DNA of 64,000 nucleotides from Allomyces macrogynus ATCC 38327 (lineage: Eukaryota; Blastocladiomycota; Blastocladiomycetes; Blastocladiales; Blastocladiaceae). Positions 1-10,670 of this stretch are shown piece by piece. The notes beneath the pieces were generated by a model, which was not told the origin of the DNA, ran no database searches, and saw only the letters and a list, made by a program, of their open reading frames with translations. The translations under genes were made by a program, and so were the position numbers. Within the stretch, counting starts at the first letter, position 1; each line of letters starts with the position of its first letter. The stretch covers positions 33,111 to 97,110 of the forward strand of contig GG745328.1 in NCBI GenBank assembly GCA_000151295.1. Direction: 5' to 3'.

Positions 1-438
1 TCCAGAATCGCTGCAGGTGTTGGCAGTGCGCATGGTTGGTTATGGAGACGAGTTGCCATGGGTCACGTGCGACAGCTACTGCATGTGGGATGGACAGAAG
101 GTGTTTGTCACACGTGATGTCAAGTTTGCTGAGCGGCTCTGTGTTGCAGAGTCGCGTGTTGTTGCTGGTGCTCCTCGCACGTTGCTATCGGCCAAGGTCA
201 AGGTTGGGTCGCCCATGCAAGTTGATTTGGTGTCGCTGGATGTGCCATCGACTGTGGTCGATGGCGCTGGTGACAATGAAGTTGTTGAGGAGGAAATCAG
301 GTGTGGTGCATGGCGTGATCAAGTTCAAGTGCCTATGGTGGTTCCAGATCAACTTCCCACGGTCAACCCGGTTGCTGAGCTCCCACTGGCAGGGCCAGCA
401 TTGGAGCGTAATAATCTGCAAGTCGGCGAGAGGCCCGA
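1..438 (+). pseudogene. Truncated Ty1/copia pol fragment
   Basis: This open stretch is a second, diverged copy of the region just after the integrase core of the copia element at 2572-8277. It reads on the plus strand what 4868-5300 reads on the minus strand, including the motif VRMVGYGDELPWVT and then CMWDGQKV. The match starts at the first base of the window, so the rest of this copy lies to the left, and it ends abruptly after the codons for the residues ERP near 438. No LTR is seen at that break, so this is a truncated remnant and not an intact element. It contributes no catalytic residues of its own. Its importance is that it abuts the viral remnant that follows. Confidence 0.8.
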
Positions 439-571
439 CTGTGCCCTGCTTCTGCAAGAACCCACAGCACCTTTCACAGTGCCAGCAAACGCAGGTGCAC
501 ATGTCATCAAGCCCTATGGACCAAAGGTCTACTACATCCCGCAAGGCTTTGGTGGCGTCCAAGACAAATAA
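439..571 (+). pseudogene. Coding-like tail of an unidentified reading frame
   Basis: The reading frame of the copia fragment continues open past the point where copia similarity ends, for about 44 codons, to a TAA at 569-571. The residues after the break (for example PFTVPANAGAHV and KVYYIPQGFGG) have a normal protein composition and do not occur in the full copia element. They could be the C-terminus of a gene of the viral remnant that lies immediately downstream. I do not recognise the family. It may also be an accidental open frame. Confidence 0.25.
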
Positions 572-592
572 TTTTCCACGTAACATGTAACC

Positions 593-1420
593 ATGTTCAC
601 TGTGAAAGTACTTGACAACCAGGCCCATCAAGGGGGTCCCTATTTGGTCCCCAAGATACCAGCCACTGTGACCCTGCTTGGGCCCAAAGCAGCAGGGAAA
701 TTAACAGTCGCATTGAACATGATTTTGTCACCGCAGTGTTGGCAGCACTGTTTCTCAAAAAATCAACGTCTTTTCGCCCACCTCACACCTTGACTCCAAG
801 TGGCAGCAGCTTCCCAAAACGCCTGTCCTCAAGCATGACCCAAAAGCCCCCTACAACCCAGAGCTGCTCGCCGTGTCATGCGACTGCTTCATTCACGAGG
901 TGGATGAAATGGAGGCCAAATTCAAGGAAATCGCAATGCTCCAGGTGTTGGAATGGTGAATCAAGTACTGCTGTCCATGATCAGGTTTTGGTGCAGTGGT
1001 TTAACTCAACACCAGGACCTGGAGAAGCGCGATTTCACCAAGCATCCTGGGACCATTGACAACATGCTCATTGTGCTGGACGACATCGCAGGCACAAAGT
1101 TTGCCCGTTCGCGCTTCCTCGACAGCTTCATTGCACTGTCACGCCATCAACACATTTCCATGATTATTTCAGTGCAGCTCTTCAAAGCCATTACTCCCCT
1201 GGCTTGAAACAACATGTCATATTATGTGCTATTTGAGACTTACAACAGAAGCGAACTGCGAACCATCTATGAAGCAATAGGAGGTTCTTTTACATGGGAA
1301 GAGTTCATTGAAGTGTGCAATCAAATTTTCGAGAAACCGCATGCCACATTCAACTTCAACATGCAGAACGCAGGTCTCAGATATCGTTACATCAATTCAT
1401 TCCACTCCTTTATCATGTGA
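593..1420 (+). pseudogene. Polinton-like virus packaging ATPase, decayed
   Basis: Pieces of one protein of the FtsK/HerA (A32-like) genome-packaging ATPase family appear in order. The first piece, from the ATG at 593, has a Walker A-like loop GPKAAGK. The second, in another frame (747-956), has the family pattern VFSPTSHLDSKWQQL. The third (about 960-1204) has the Walker B segment MLIVLDD and the segment RHQHISMIISVQ. The fourth (1208-1420) gives the C-terminal part with YYVLFETYN. Defects seen: two changes of frame, a TGA at 957-959 and an in-frame TGA at 1205-1207. In Polinton-like viruses and virophages this ATPase pumps DNA into the capsid. Gene order (ATPase, capsid protein, then helicase) supports a viral origin. 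The copy cannot make a full protein as read. Confidence 0.75.
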
Positions 1421-1488
1421 AAACAGCATCTGGATGAGGATGAGTACTTGTAATTTTTTCTCTTGTGTCTTTTCTAAACCCCCTCAAC

Positions 1489-2571
1489 ATGACTTCACCC
1501 ATGACTAACTTTGCCAATGTCCTCCTGACGTCACTCGGCAAGGAGATGATTTACACTCCACCCAAGCAGGCGCCAGTTGCTGACCGCATGACCACAAAAT
1601 TCCTGTGCACACAAGGTTCTGCATTTTCTGCATCCGGCAACAGTCTTGGCTCGACCATCCGTTTCCGATTCCAGCCATAAACAAAATTGTGGACTTGTCA
1701 GCAGGTGTGCATTTTTTGTTCATGGCCTCAACGTACAAGGACGCAGCATGCACTCAGCCCATGACTGCTGGTGCCCCAGAGACGTACTTTACCACTCATG
1801 CGTTCAACAACTGCGCTTGCTCACGTCCAGTGACCAGTTGCTCAAAGACATCGATGGCTACGGGTTGTTAACCTGCATGCTCAGTGACGCGATGGTCCCT
1901 GCCACGCTCAAGTCGACAGTGCTGTCAATTGGCCAGGGGTATGGTGACCCTGTGCACCGCTCAGGGGCCAACCGCCAGTTCATTTTCCCACTCCACTCTG
2001 CTCTCCTGACCCAGGACCGCTGGCTCAACCTCAAGCACACCTCAGGCCTCATCATTGAAATCACGCTCGCTGAGCCCAAAGCTTGCATGATTAACACCAC
2101 AGGCACGGTTGGTGGCTATGTGGTCAGTGAGCCATACCTCATGGTGGACACAGTGACCCCGCATGCTGCACAACTCAGTCAACTCGATGCAGCATGGGCC
2201 TCAGCTGGTGGTGTCATGTTCACTGGCACAACATGGGCATGCAAGACACCCGCCTTTGTCACCCCCAAGGGCTCAATTGTCGTGTAGGACCACCACAGCT
2301 TGCAGAAATGCATCCTCGCATCGTTCCGCACGCCCCAGTACCGTGGCAAGGCTAATGTGGACCCCTGGGCTTGTGGTCTGCCCATCACAAGTTACCAAAT
2401 CAAGAACGCTGACGAGATGGTCCAGCTGCGCCCCATTGACTGCACAGGCTATGCCCCCAAGGCCCTGCATGAGCTTGAGGTCTTTGCAAAGGGGCACACT
2501 GTTGGTGAACTGACACCCGCCAAGTGGGTTGACTGTGGTTATTCTTCAGGCGGTTCCTTTGTTTCACAAGG
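1489..2571 (+). pseudogene. Probable Polinton-like virus major capsid protein, decayed and interrupted
   Basis: From an ATG at 1489 a protein can be followed through three frames: frame 1 to about 1677, then frame 3 to about 1840, then frame 2 to the copia insertion at 2572. There is an in-frame TAG at 2285-2287. Residue patterns such as QFIFPLHSALLTQDRWLNL, then LIIEITLA and SLQKCILASFRT, resemble the strand-rich segments of double-jelly-roll capsid proteins of Polinton-like viruses. The position directly after the packaging ATPase also fits. I infer the family from pattern and neighbourhood; no catalytic residue can confirm it. The reading frame runs into the copia LTR at 2572, so the 3' end was cut by the insertion or lies just inside the duplicated target site. 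Confidence 0.55.
2567..2571. other. Target-site duplication of the copia element
   Basis: The five bases CAAGG lie immediately left of the element and are repeated at 8278-8282 immediately right of it. A 5-bp duplication is the usual footprint of a Ty1/copia integrase. The same five bases also occur inside the element next to the right LTR (8077-8081), so the exact LTR edge is uncertain by about 10 bp. Confidence 0.65.
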
Positions 2572-2748
2572 TTGAGCGGGAGAAGGAATGCTTTTGGTGT
2601 GTGCACTCTGCACTTCAGCGGTGGTGGCAACCATAACCTAGGTTGCCACGATCATTTACACAAGAATCCAACTCGAACAGCTCCAACAAGGAAACAATGA
2701 GGGAAGACAAAAAACAAGAAACACAAATGCGAGACGAACACTTCAACA
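2572..2748 (-). repeat. copia 3' LTR
   Basis: This segment repeats 8082-8277 with a few substitutions. Read on the minus strand it starts TGTTGAAGTG, the usual TG start of an LTR. It contains the inverted repeat GGCAACC/GGTTGCC around AACCTAGG. It lacks the 19-bp tandem duplication found in the other LTR. Confidence 0.85.
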
Positions 2749-2769
2749 ATCCCCCACGGCGAGCATTCC

Positions 2770-5700
2770 CTACACGTGCAGAGTAATCACTTCCACAACT
2801 CCAATCATGTTACAAAGCTTGTGGAATGCAGGAGCAGCAAGCGGATTGGTCAAAATGTCGGCAATCTGGTTCTCCGTGTCCATGTGCTGCAGGTCAATCG
2901 TCTTCTTGGCAACTTGGTCCTGCAACCAGTGGGCGTGGATCTCAACGTGTTTCGACGAGAGCAGCGTGTCCTTGGCTACACGCTCCACCAACTCGTTATC
3001 TTCCATGAGCGGCATTGGTCCATCCTGATTGTACCTGAGCTCCTCCAGCAGTGCACGCATCGTGAGGATCGCGTTGCCTGCTAAGCTTGCCCACACTTAC
3101 TCAGTGGCCATGGTCGACTTTGCCACAAGTGTCTGCTTCTTTGAGCACCAGGCGACAGGGCTACCGCCAACCTGTACCACAAAACCCAATGTCGACTTGC
3201 AGTCGCCACGATCCTCGGCCTAATCAGCATCAGCAAACGCATCAAGTTTCATATCCTTGCCCAAAAACTTGATGCTGAGGTTTGACATGCCCAGCAGGTA
3301 CCCAACAAGCCGCTTTGCAGCCTTGAGATGTAGTGTACCAGGTGCATGCATGAAACAGCCAAGAATTGCAGTCGCAACAGCAATGTCTGGCCGCGTTTTG
3401 GTCGCTGCAAAGAGCAGCAACCTGACAATGGCGAGGTACTCGGTCTTCATGACTGGATCAACAATCTTGGGCAACTTGAGCAGCTCCTTGAAGTTGTTCA
3501 GTTGCATCGGGATCACCAGCCGCATCTTTTTGGGGATCTGGAACCGCTTGCCCATCAACTTGACATACTGGCTCTGGTCAAGGTAAATCGACATGTCGTC
3601 ACTGTATGTAATCTTGCACCTGAGCAACCATGCTGTATCGCCCAAGTCGTGCACCTTGAACTCGGACTTCAACTTGTTGACAATCCACTTGCACAGCTCC
3701 TTGGTTGACACGACAATCGGCAAGTTGTCAACATAGACTCCAATGAAGATCACACCCTTGCCCGTCTTGTGCATGAACAGGCACTTTTCGCACTTGGACT
3801 CTGTGAATCTGAGCGAAATCAGGTAATTGGCCAAACGGCAGAACCACATGCGTGGGGCCTGCTTGGTGCTGTAAAGCGCCTTGATGAGCATGCAGACCTT
3901 GTCCGAGTTCTTCTTGTTGACGAAGCCTGGTGGCTGCTCCATGAGCACGTGCTCCTTGATGTAACTGTACAGGAAGGCCGTCTTGATGTCGAGCTGCAGC
4001 GGCCGGACCTTGAGATACGCGGCGAGCGACAGAATCAGACGCAGCGTGTCAAACGACGCAACGGGCGCAAACGTGTCCGTGTAATGCACGCCTGGAATGG
4101 CTGTGTATCCCTTGGCAACAAGTCGCGACTTGGCGCACAGGGGCTTTCCGTCTGCCCCAAGTTTCCACTTGAAGATCCAACTGGAGCGCATCACCTTGTC
4201 GCCTGGGCGGCGGTTGACGAGCACCCATGTCCCATTCTCGACGAGCGAGTTGTACTCGTCGAATGTCGGCGCACGCCAGTCTGGGTGCGCTAGCACTTCC
4301 TCGACCGTCTTGGGTTCCCAAACTGCACCCTGGGCGCCGACTTGAGCTGCGGCAACGCATGCGAGCACCGCACTTGCTGACTCAACAGACTTTGCTGAGA
4401 TCCGAGTCCGGGTGCGCACGTAGAAAGAGTGTCGGCAAATCGAGATCGACAATTCCGGACAGGGGCGAGCCTGAGTCAACGCCAGGGCCAGCTAGGGAAC
4501 AAACAAGAGGGGCCGAAGCGTCAGTGCAATCACTATTCAGCCGCAACACGCGCACTTTCTCAACTGCGTCAGCAGCACGTTCGACGCCCCTTTTAGGTTC
4601 AGGATCCACCTCCCCCACGTCGGGCGTACTGCGGACGCGGGCAATGGTGTCGGGATCAAAACGGGCGAGCGACCTCAGGCTGTAGGCCGTGCAAACAGCG
4701 TGATTGCCGCGCGATAGGCGCTTGAGCATCAGGTCGAAGAGCACCAACACCCCCATCGCTCACTTCTGGCGCATCGGCCTGACGACCGGGCTCCCCCATG
4801 TCCGCGAGGACCCCCATTGGTCCCTGGTCCACCTGCAGCAAACCGGGCCTCTTGCCAACTTGCAGATTTTCGTGCTCCAATGCCGGCCCTGCCAGTGGGA
4901 GCTCGGCAATCAGGTTGACCGCGGGAAGTTGATCCGGAACCGCCATAGGCACTTGAACTTGATCACGCTGTGCACCACGCCCGATCTCCTCATCAACAAC
5001 TTCATCACCACCAACGCCATCGACCACAGTCGACAGCACGTCCAGCAACCCCAAATCAACTTGCACGGGCGACCCAACCTTGACCTTGGCCAACGGCAAC
5101 GTGCGAGGAGCACCAGCAACAACACGCGACTCTGCAACACAGAGCTGCTTGGCAAACTTGACATCGCGTGTGACACACACCTTCTGTCCGTCCCACATGC
5201 AGTAGCCGTCGTGCGTGACCCACGGCAACTCGTCTCCATAGCCAACCATGCGCACTGCCACACCTGCAGCAAATCCGGACACGCCCTGACGCGCCTGCGT
5301 CGTCGGAACAACAGCGCCACCAAGCAAGCCCCACACCTTGCACTTCGACATGTTGGGTGACGCGCCGAAAACAACCTGGTATGGCAAGCGACCACTGAGC
5401 GAGTCACTTGGCACATGGTTGCGCACATAGCATGCCACGCGCACACACTCTGGCCAGAGGGAATCCGGCGCCTTGGTGGCCGTCATGGCCGCACGGACCA
5501 TCAACTTGAGCACACCCTGCGTCCACTCGGCAAGCCCATTTGACTCTGGCGAGTTCGGAGACGTTGTCGACAAGTGCATGCGACATGAGAGCAGAATCGA
5601 GTGTAAACTGTTGCCAATGAACTCACCACCATGGTCGCTGTGCAGCCAGCCTGCAGACACGCCGAAGAACGACTCGGCGTGCTTCAGCAAATCGAGAAAC

Positions 5701-6880
5701 TGCGGTCCAAAATCGTCCTTGCACTGGAGAAGCAGCACGAAGCACCAGCGTGAGTACTCGTCCATGACTGTCGCAAAGTAGTTGACACCCCCCATGCCAA
5801 CCGTCTTCATTGACACCAAATCAGCGTGGAGGACGCCAAATAGTCGATTCACATGCAAATGGCGCAGCGGATGCAGCTGGCTGCGCGCGTTGGCCACAAG
5901 ACACGTCATGCACTCGTGTAGCAGCTTAGCCACACCCACGTCGTCCTTGACGCCATGCTCGAGCATACACACGGCCGAAACGCAATCATGACCAATGTAA
6001 AAGAGTCGCGTGTGCCACAGCTCAGTGAGCGACACCTTCTTGACTGCATCGGCAACATGCGCACCAACAGGTTGCTTACCCCAAACATTGAGCACCCGCG
6101 TGTCCTTGGTTGGTCCCTTCTCACACACGCCTGGGACGATCCACATATCCCCATGCCACACGCCCGTGGCAAGCAGATCTCCTGTCTCGCAATGCACGAA
6201 CTGGATGTCTCGATCCCCAAAGATGACTTGCATGGCAGTCCGATCGTACAGCTCAGAGACTGAGACAAGCATCTTGAAGCCGGGTATGTACCAGACCAGG
6301 TCGAGGTGAACAATGTTGCCTGAAGGCGTGCAGATGCACATCGTGCCCTTACCAATCGGATGGCACACGCAGTGGTCACCCAGTGAGACGAGGAACCCTT
6401 TGCCAGGCCGCATGTCGTTGAGTGTAGCAAACAGCGACTTGTTGCCGCAAAAGTGTGCACCAGTGGCCAAGTCGACTTTTGGGCTCTGTGCAAGACGTGC
6501 GCGCGCCGACAAAGGCATCAGTGCGCGCGCACGATGATGGTGAGGATCCGGTCCTTCATAATTCGATGCATCAACATGAATGATGGGCGGGTACATGCCA
6601 GGTGGCGTCGCCATGCCCTGATGGCTTTGACATTCAAGTCTCACGATTTTGGGGCAGAGGGCGACAATCGGGTAGTGTGCAAATCCGTCAAATTCAGCAG
6701 CACCAAAAACAACACCAGTGGCGTCTGCACCATGGGCAGACGCCATCAAATGCTCATACTCGTCCACTGACAAATGCACCATTGCATGTTCGTCACCGTC
6801 CTTGGCCACAACATTTGCGCCCTTCTTTTTGTGCCAGTTTGCGGTTTCAGCACCATTCTTGCGCTGGTGGTCCTGGTTCG
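2770..6880 (-). pseudogene. copia pol (protease, integrase, RT, RNase H), broken
   Basis: Read right to left: a protease motif of the D-A-T-G-A type (DLATGAHFCGN, near 6440-6475); an integrase zinc-binding region (LWHTRL, then H and CMTC, near 5895-6030); the integrase core with HADLVS, HSDHGGEF and ESNGLAEW (about 5830 to 5530); a copia reverse transcriptase (about 3250-4250) with LDIKTAFLYS and KALYSTKQAPRMW; and an RNase H end (2770-3216). Defects: frame changes near 4700 and 4400, a TAG at 3217-3219 right after DAFADAD where a tryptophan is usual, and a further break before the RNase H tail. The catalytic YVDD box reads YVDN, so the polymerase would be dead even if the frame were intact. 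The product would reverse-transcribe and integrate the element. Confidence 0.85.
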
Positions 6881-7781
6881 GGCAGAAGCACACATAATGA
6901 CCAATCTTGCCACAGTTGTGACAGGCGTTCATGTCCTTGTGCTTTGTCACAACAAGCAACTGTGTCTCAGTCCCAGAGCTGTGTTCAAGCTGGTCAGCAG
7001 CCCCCTCGAGAATTGTCTGCAATTCAACGATCGCCATTTCCTCATAGCGCTTGCCCAAGGAGAGCACCATTGGTGAATACTTGGGTGGCAGCGAGGAGAG
7101 CAGTGCAAGGACCAAGAACAAGTCGGCAAAGTCGGTGTGCAGGTGCGAGGACGACTAGGCACGTTCATGGCGCTGAATCATGTCAAAACGGCGTTGCAAA
7201 TTGGCAATGTGCTCACAAACCGCCTCAGCACCAGAACCCGACATGGGCTTTGTGAACAGCCCCTTGATGTTGGTGAGATGGGCTTGCACGGAATGCTTGT
7301 CAAAATGAGTGCACAGCAGCACCCATGCATTGGCGACACAGGTGGCATCCAAGAAGACCAGCAGGAGTTCAGACACAACAGCAGACGGCAAAACGACCTT
7401 GATGATGCTCCAGATGCACGACTTGGCCTTGTAGCTGTTGTGGGCCATGCACTTCTTGCATTCAGCAGCCACCAGACCATTCCAATAGATTGCGTCGGCA
7501 ACAAACTTGACGTCCAAGTCGAGCTCAATGAGTTTCTTGAACTGCGCATCTGTCATTTCCTCTTGCTGTTCCAGTGACACAACCTCGAAATCGGCATCGA
7601 CCAAAACCTTGAAGGACTTGAGTTCGAGCAGGTCTTCGAGCTGGTCGGCTGTCAAAAAGCCGAGAAAACGGTCAGCAAACATTGGCCAGTTTGAGCCATC
7701 AGCCTTGAGCATCTCGATCATCGCTGGTTGGCCGGAGATTGGCGTCTTGACTGAGACAGACAAGGTCATGGTGACGGTCAT
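6881..7781 (-). pseudogene. copia gag, interrupted by a stop
   Basis: The ATG at 7781 starts a Gag of the copia/UBN2 type that forms the virus-like particle. The pattern GSNWPMFADRFLGFL near the start and SLPPKYSPMV further on are typical. A nucleic-acid-binding zinc knuckle of the CCHC kind (CHNCGKIGHYVCFC) follows near 6890-6930. A TAG at 7155-7157 cuts the frame in the middle of the Gag fold, and the same frame then stays open into pol. As the stop lies inside the domain and before the knuckle, I read it as a mutation and not as a programmed gag/pol boundary. Confidence 0.8.
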
Positions 7782-8055
7782 GGTGCAGGTTGAAAGTTGG
7801 CAAAAATCATCGAAATCGAGTCAAAAAAATCGGCGTTGCGCTGTCTCGAGCAGATGCAGCACGTTTCAGGTGGTGGTGGTTCGAGTTACAGTTGTCGTTG
7901 TTGTCGTCGTGGTAACGGATAGGTCCAGCGTGGCCCCCACTCGGTCGGTCGGTCAAATCAGTCCGTTTCTCACAGAAATCGGTGAGCACAGCAGCAGCAG
8001 GTCCACGACAAGGATATCAGCAGCGTTTGTTCGGTCCGTGAGCACTTCGGATGCG

Positions 8056-8071
8056 CTCAGGGCTCATAACC
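8056..8071 (-). other. Primer-binding site matching the initiator-tRNA anticodon arm
   Basis: Just inside the 5' LTR the plus strand reads CAGGGCTCATAACC, which is the anticodon arm of eukaryotic initiator tRNA-Met as I know it from yeast. The minus strand is therefore complementary to an internal part of that tRNA and not to its 3' end. Drosophila copia is known to use such a 5' half of tRNA-iMet as primer. Confidence 0.7.
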
Positions 8072-8081
8072 TTTCGCAAGG

Positions 8082-8277
8082 TTGATCGGGAGAAGAAATG
8101 CATTTGGTGTGTAGGAATGCATTTGGTGTGTGCACTCTGCACTTCAGCAGTGGTGGCAACCATAACCTAGGTTGCCACCATCATTTACACAAGAATCCAA
8201 CTCGAACAGCTCCAACAAGGAAACAATGAGGGAAGACAAAAAACAAGAAACACAAATGCAAGACGAACACTTCAACA
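8082..8277 (-). repeat. copia 5' LTR
   Basis: Partner of 2572-2748. It ends (plus strand) in CTTCAACA next to the CAAGG target duplication. It carries a 19-bp tandem duplication, two copies of a unit containing AATGCATTTGGTGTGT at about 8094-8132, which the other LTR lacks. That difference and the scattered substitutions show the insertion is not recent. Confidence 0.85.
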
Positions 8278-8278
8278 C

Positions 8279-8437
8279 AAGGCAGCAGCCATGTCCTTGA
8301 GCTGATGCACATTCATCAGGTCAAACAGCCATGACCATTTTGTGACAATGTTGAGCCCCTCACTCCCTTTCATCTGTGACAAATTGCCTTTGAACCATGT
8401 CAGCATGTATTCACGGTGCTTCTTGGTGGCCTATTTG
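8279..8437 (-). other. Coding-like antisense stretch of unknown origin
   Basis: On the minus strand, from an in-frame TAG near 8437 to a TGA formed across the copia target site, about 50 codons read like an ordinary protein C-terminus (segments HREYMLTWF and WSWLFDLMNVHQLKDM). The plus strand here is the unaligned beginning of the helicase frame. It may be the tail of another viral gene convergent to the capsid gene, or chance. I do not recognise it. Confidence 0.3.
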
Positions 8438-10570
8438 ACCCTTCTCCAATTGACTTATGGGGAAGGCAAGGAGACAGTGTACTGTTTCCCAAAGGACTGT
8501 TGGGGCAACAAGGAGTTTGGGCGTCTCTATGCGACCAGCATGTCCCTGCAATTGCTGAAGAAGGATTTCTGCGGTGCCCTTGCGGCTGGGGTGCTCCAGG
8601 ATATCGACATGGTGGCTGCTGCTCCTTCCATCTTCAAGGGCATCCTGGCCCACTATGACCTCCAGAGCAAGGCGTTGGACACGTACCTGGAGGACCACCA
8701 GCAGGCATTGACCAAGTACAAGCTCAAGGAAAAGTCGGACTTCCTCTTTATCATGTTCAGTGAGCACCTGTACACCACCCTCCACCCTGAGCTCATGGAG
8801 ATGCACCACTTGCTGTACATGGTTGCGTATCCACAACTGTCCACTGATTATCCCAACATCATGCAAGCCTCAAAGACACAGACCATGATGACCATCAACA
8901 AGGGCTCCTTCATGTCGAATGTCTTCCAGGCGGTCAAGAGTCTCGTTTTGATGGAGGTGGTCGAGTTCTTCCATGCACATGACCTTGTCCCCAGTGTGCT
9001 GTGCTTTGACAGTTTGATGGTGGTCAAGGACGACAAGGTCAACAAGGAGCTGCTGGAGGAGCTTCACCAGTACATGGTCCAACAGACTGGGTTCGACATC
9101 AAATGGGCAGAGAAAGAGCTCAAGAAAGATGCAAACCTCGAGAAGCACGATTTCCCAGAGAGCTGTGAAAATGTCGACGAGTTTGTCAAGGCCAAGCTTG
9201 AAGAGAACACGCACTATGATGAGGAGTGGGTGCACAAGGTGCTTCATCACATGAAGCACTGCAAGGAGGCCGATGATGCTGATTCGTGGGAGCAGGTCGT
9301 GTCCACGTATGTTGGCGAGTTCCTATGCAAGGACCTGACTGTCGGCATGTTCTATTTCCAGGCATGTGTCGATGATGATTGGGGCCTGAACATTTCACAC
9401 AGCACTGTGGACATGGTGGGGTCAATTGGCCAGGACTTTGTGCCTATAGTCAAGAAGCGCATCTTTGATTTCTACAAGCCACAGTGGGGACCCTGCTTGG
9501 GCAAGAAGTACATTGACTACTTTAATGCGTTCCCTGGGTTTGCAGCCATGAACCTGAAGCAGACGATTCCACGGGACGAAGTGTCCATGTACCTGGACTT
9601 CATTCTTGAAGTCATTTGCAGCAGTCGTGAGACAGAGTACAAGTTTGTCCTCAAGTGGCTGCAGGAGCTCTTCACCAGTGGCATGGCGAATGGTGTGGTG
9701 CTGGCTTTGACTGGCCTCAAGGGTGCAGGCAAGGGATTCCTCTTTGAGTCAATTTCCACGTACATGCTGGGCAAGAAGCTGTGTGTGCTGCTCAACAATG
9801 CTGCTCAGTTCTTGGCTGGGTCGTTCAACTCCGAGATTGAGAACAAGTCGCTGGTGCTGTTTGACGAGATGCCAGTGTCCAATGGTTGTGAACGGATGGC
9901 TGCGTTTGACAGGCTCAAGAACATGGTCACGGACACACGGACCATCATCAACGAAAAGTGCGTTTGTCGCTATGAGGTCAAGAACATCAACAACTTTATG
10001 ATTGCGTTGAACAACAAGAACATCTTGCCTCTCACCAAGTCCAGCTGACGTGTGTTTGTGCTGAACGTGTCAAACAAGCGCCGCTGCAACCGCGTGTACT
10101 TCCGCCATCTGGATGAGTATGTCAAGGCCAATGCCAACAAGATTTTCACGTACCTTTGCAATGAGGACCTCAGCGACATTGACTTCACCAACTTCCCACG
10201 GAACGAGGACCGTGATGCCATTGTGGAGGCGTCTGCTGACCCTATCTCCGTGCTGTTCCAGGAAATCATCGAGTATGGTGGTTTCCCGCGGAACCTCATG
10301 GAGCAGAACCATGAGGTGGAGGTGGAACAGAGCATGTCAAGCACAGAGCTCTATGAGACCTACCAGAAGTTTGTCCAGAAGCACTTCCCAGGGCACCATG
10401 TCATTTCGATGACCGCCTTTGGTGTGCATCTACGGGATGCCATTGACCTTCAGCGTGGTGGTGATGCGCGACTGTTCATGAAGCGACAGGTGCAGGTAAA
10501 TGGTCATTGTGAGGTCGAATGGTTGTACCTGGGTCCTGGTGCCATGGACCTTTCAGATGATGAGGAGTGA
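8342..10570 (+). pseudogene. Viral primase-SF3 helicase, one nonsense codon
   Basis: One long frame is interrupted only by a TGA at 10046-10048 and then continues in the same frame to TGA at 10568-10570, about 740 codons in all. The N-terminal half shows the pattern FGRLYATSMSLQ, then DIDMVAAAPSIF, then VLCFDSLMVV, typical of the primase-like region of Polinton-like virus and related replication proteins. The C-terminal half has a superfamily 3 helicase: Walker A GLKGAGKG near residue 460, then LVLFDEMP (Walker B) and the following NNFMIALNN segment. The protein would unwind and prime viral DNA. No good ATG starts the frame: the first codon in the open stretch is GTG, and family similarity is clear only from about 8430. 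It is the best-preserved gene of the viral remnant. Confidence 0.75.
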
Positions 10571-10670
10571 GTTGCTTGCCCCAATTGTTCTTAAAACTGA
10601 CCGTGAAAATGGCCTAAAATGGCACGAAGTGTGGCACAAGCTTGAAAAATGACAGAAATATACTCATCAA

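Larger units (their letters stand above)
2572..8277 (-). mobile_element. Ty1/copia LTR retrotransposon, degenerate
   Basis: An element of about 5.7 kb in minus orientation: 5' LTR at 8082-8277, primer-binding site at 8056-8071, gag then pol (protease, integrase, reverse transcriptase, RNase H), a purine tract (read on the minus strand at 2749-2758) and 3' LTR at 2572-2748. The domain order with integrase before reverse transcriptase is diagnostic of copia. It is flanked by CAAGG duplications. The coding region is disabled by stops and frameshifts and by an altered reverse-transcriptase active site. It lies inside a viral remnant whose genes are on the plus strand, so it arrived after the virus did. 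Confidence 0.9.
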
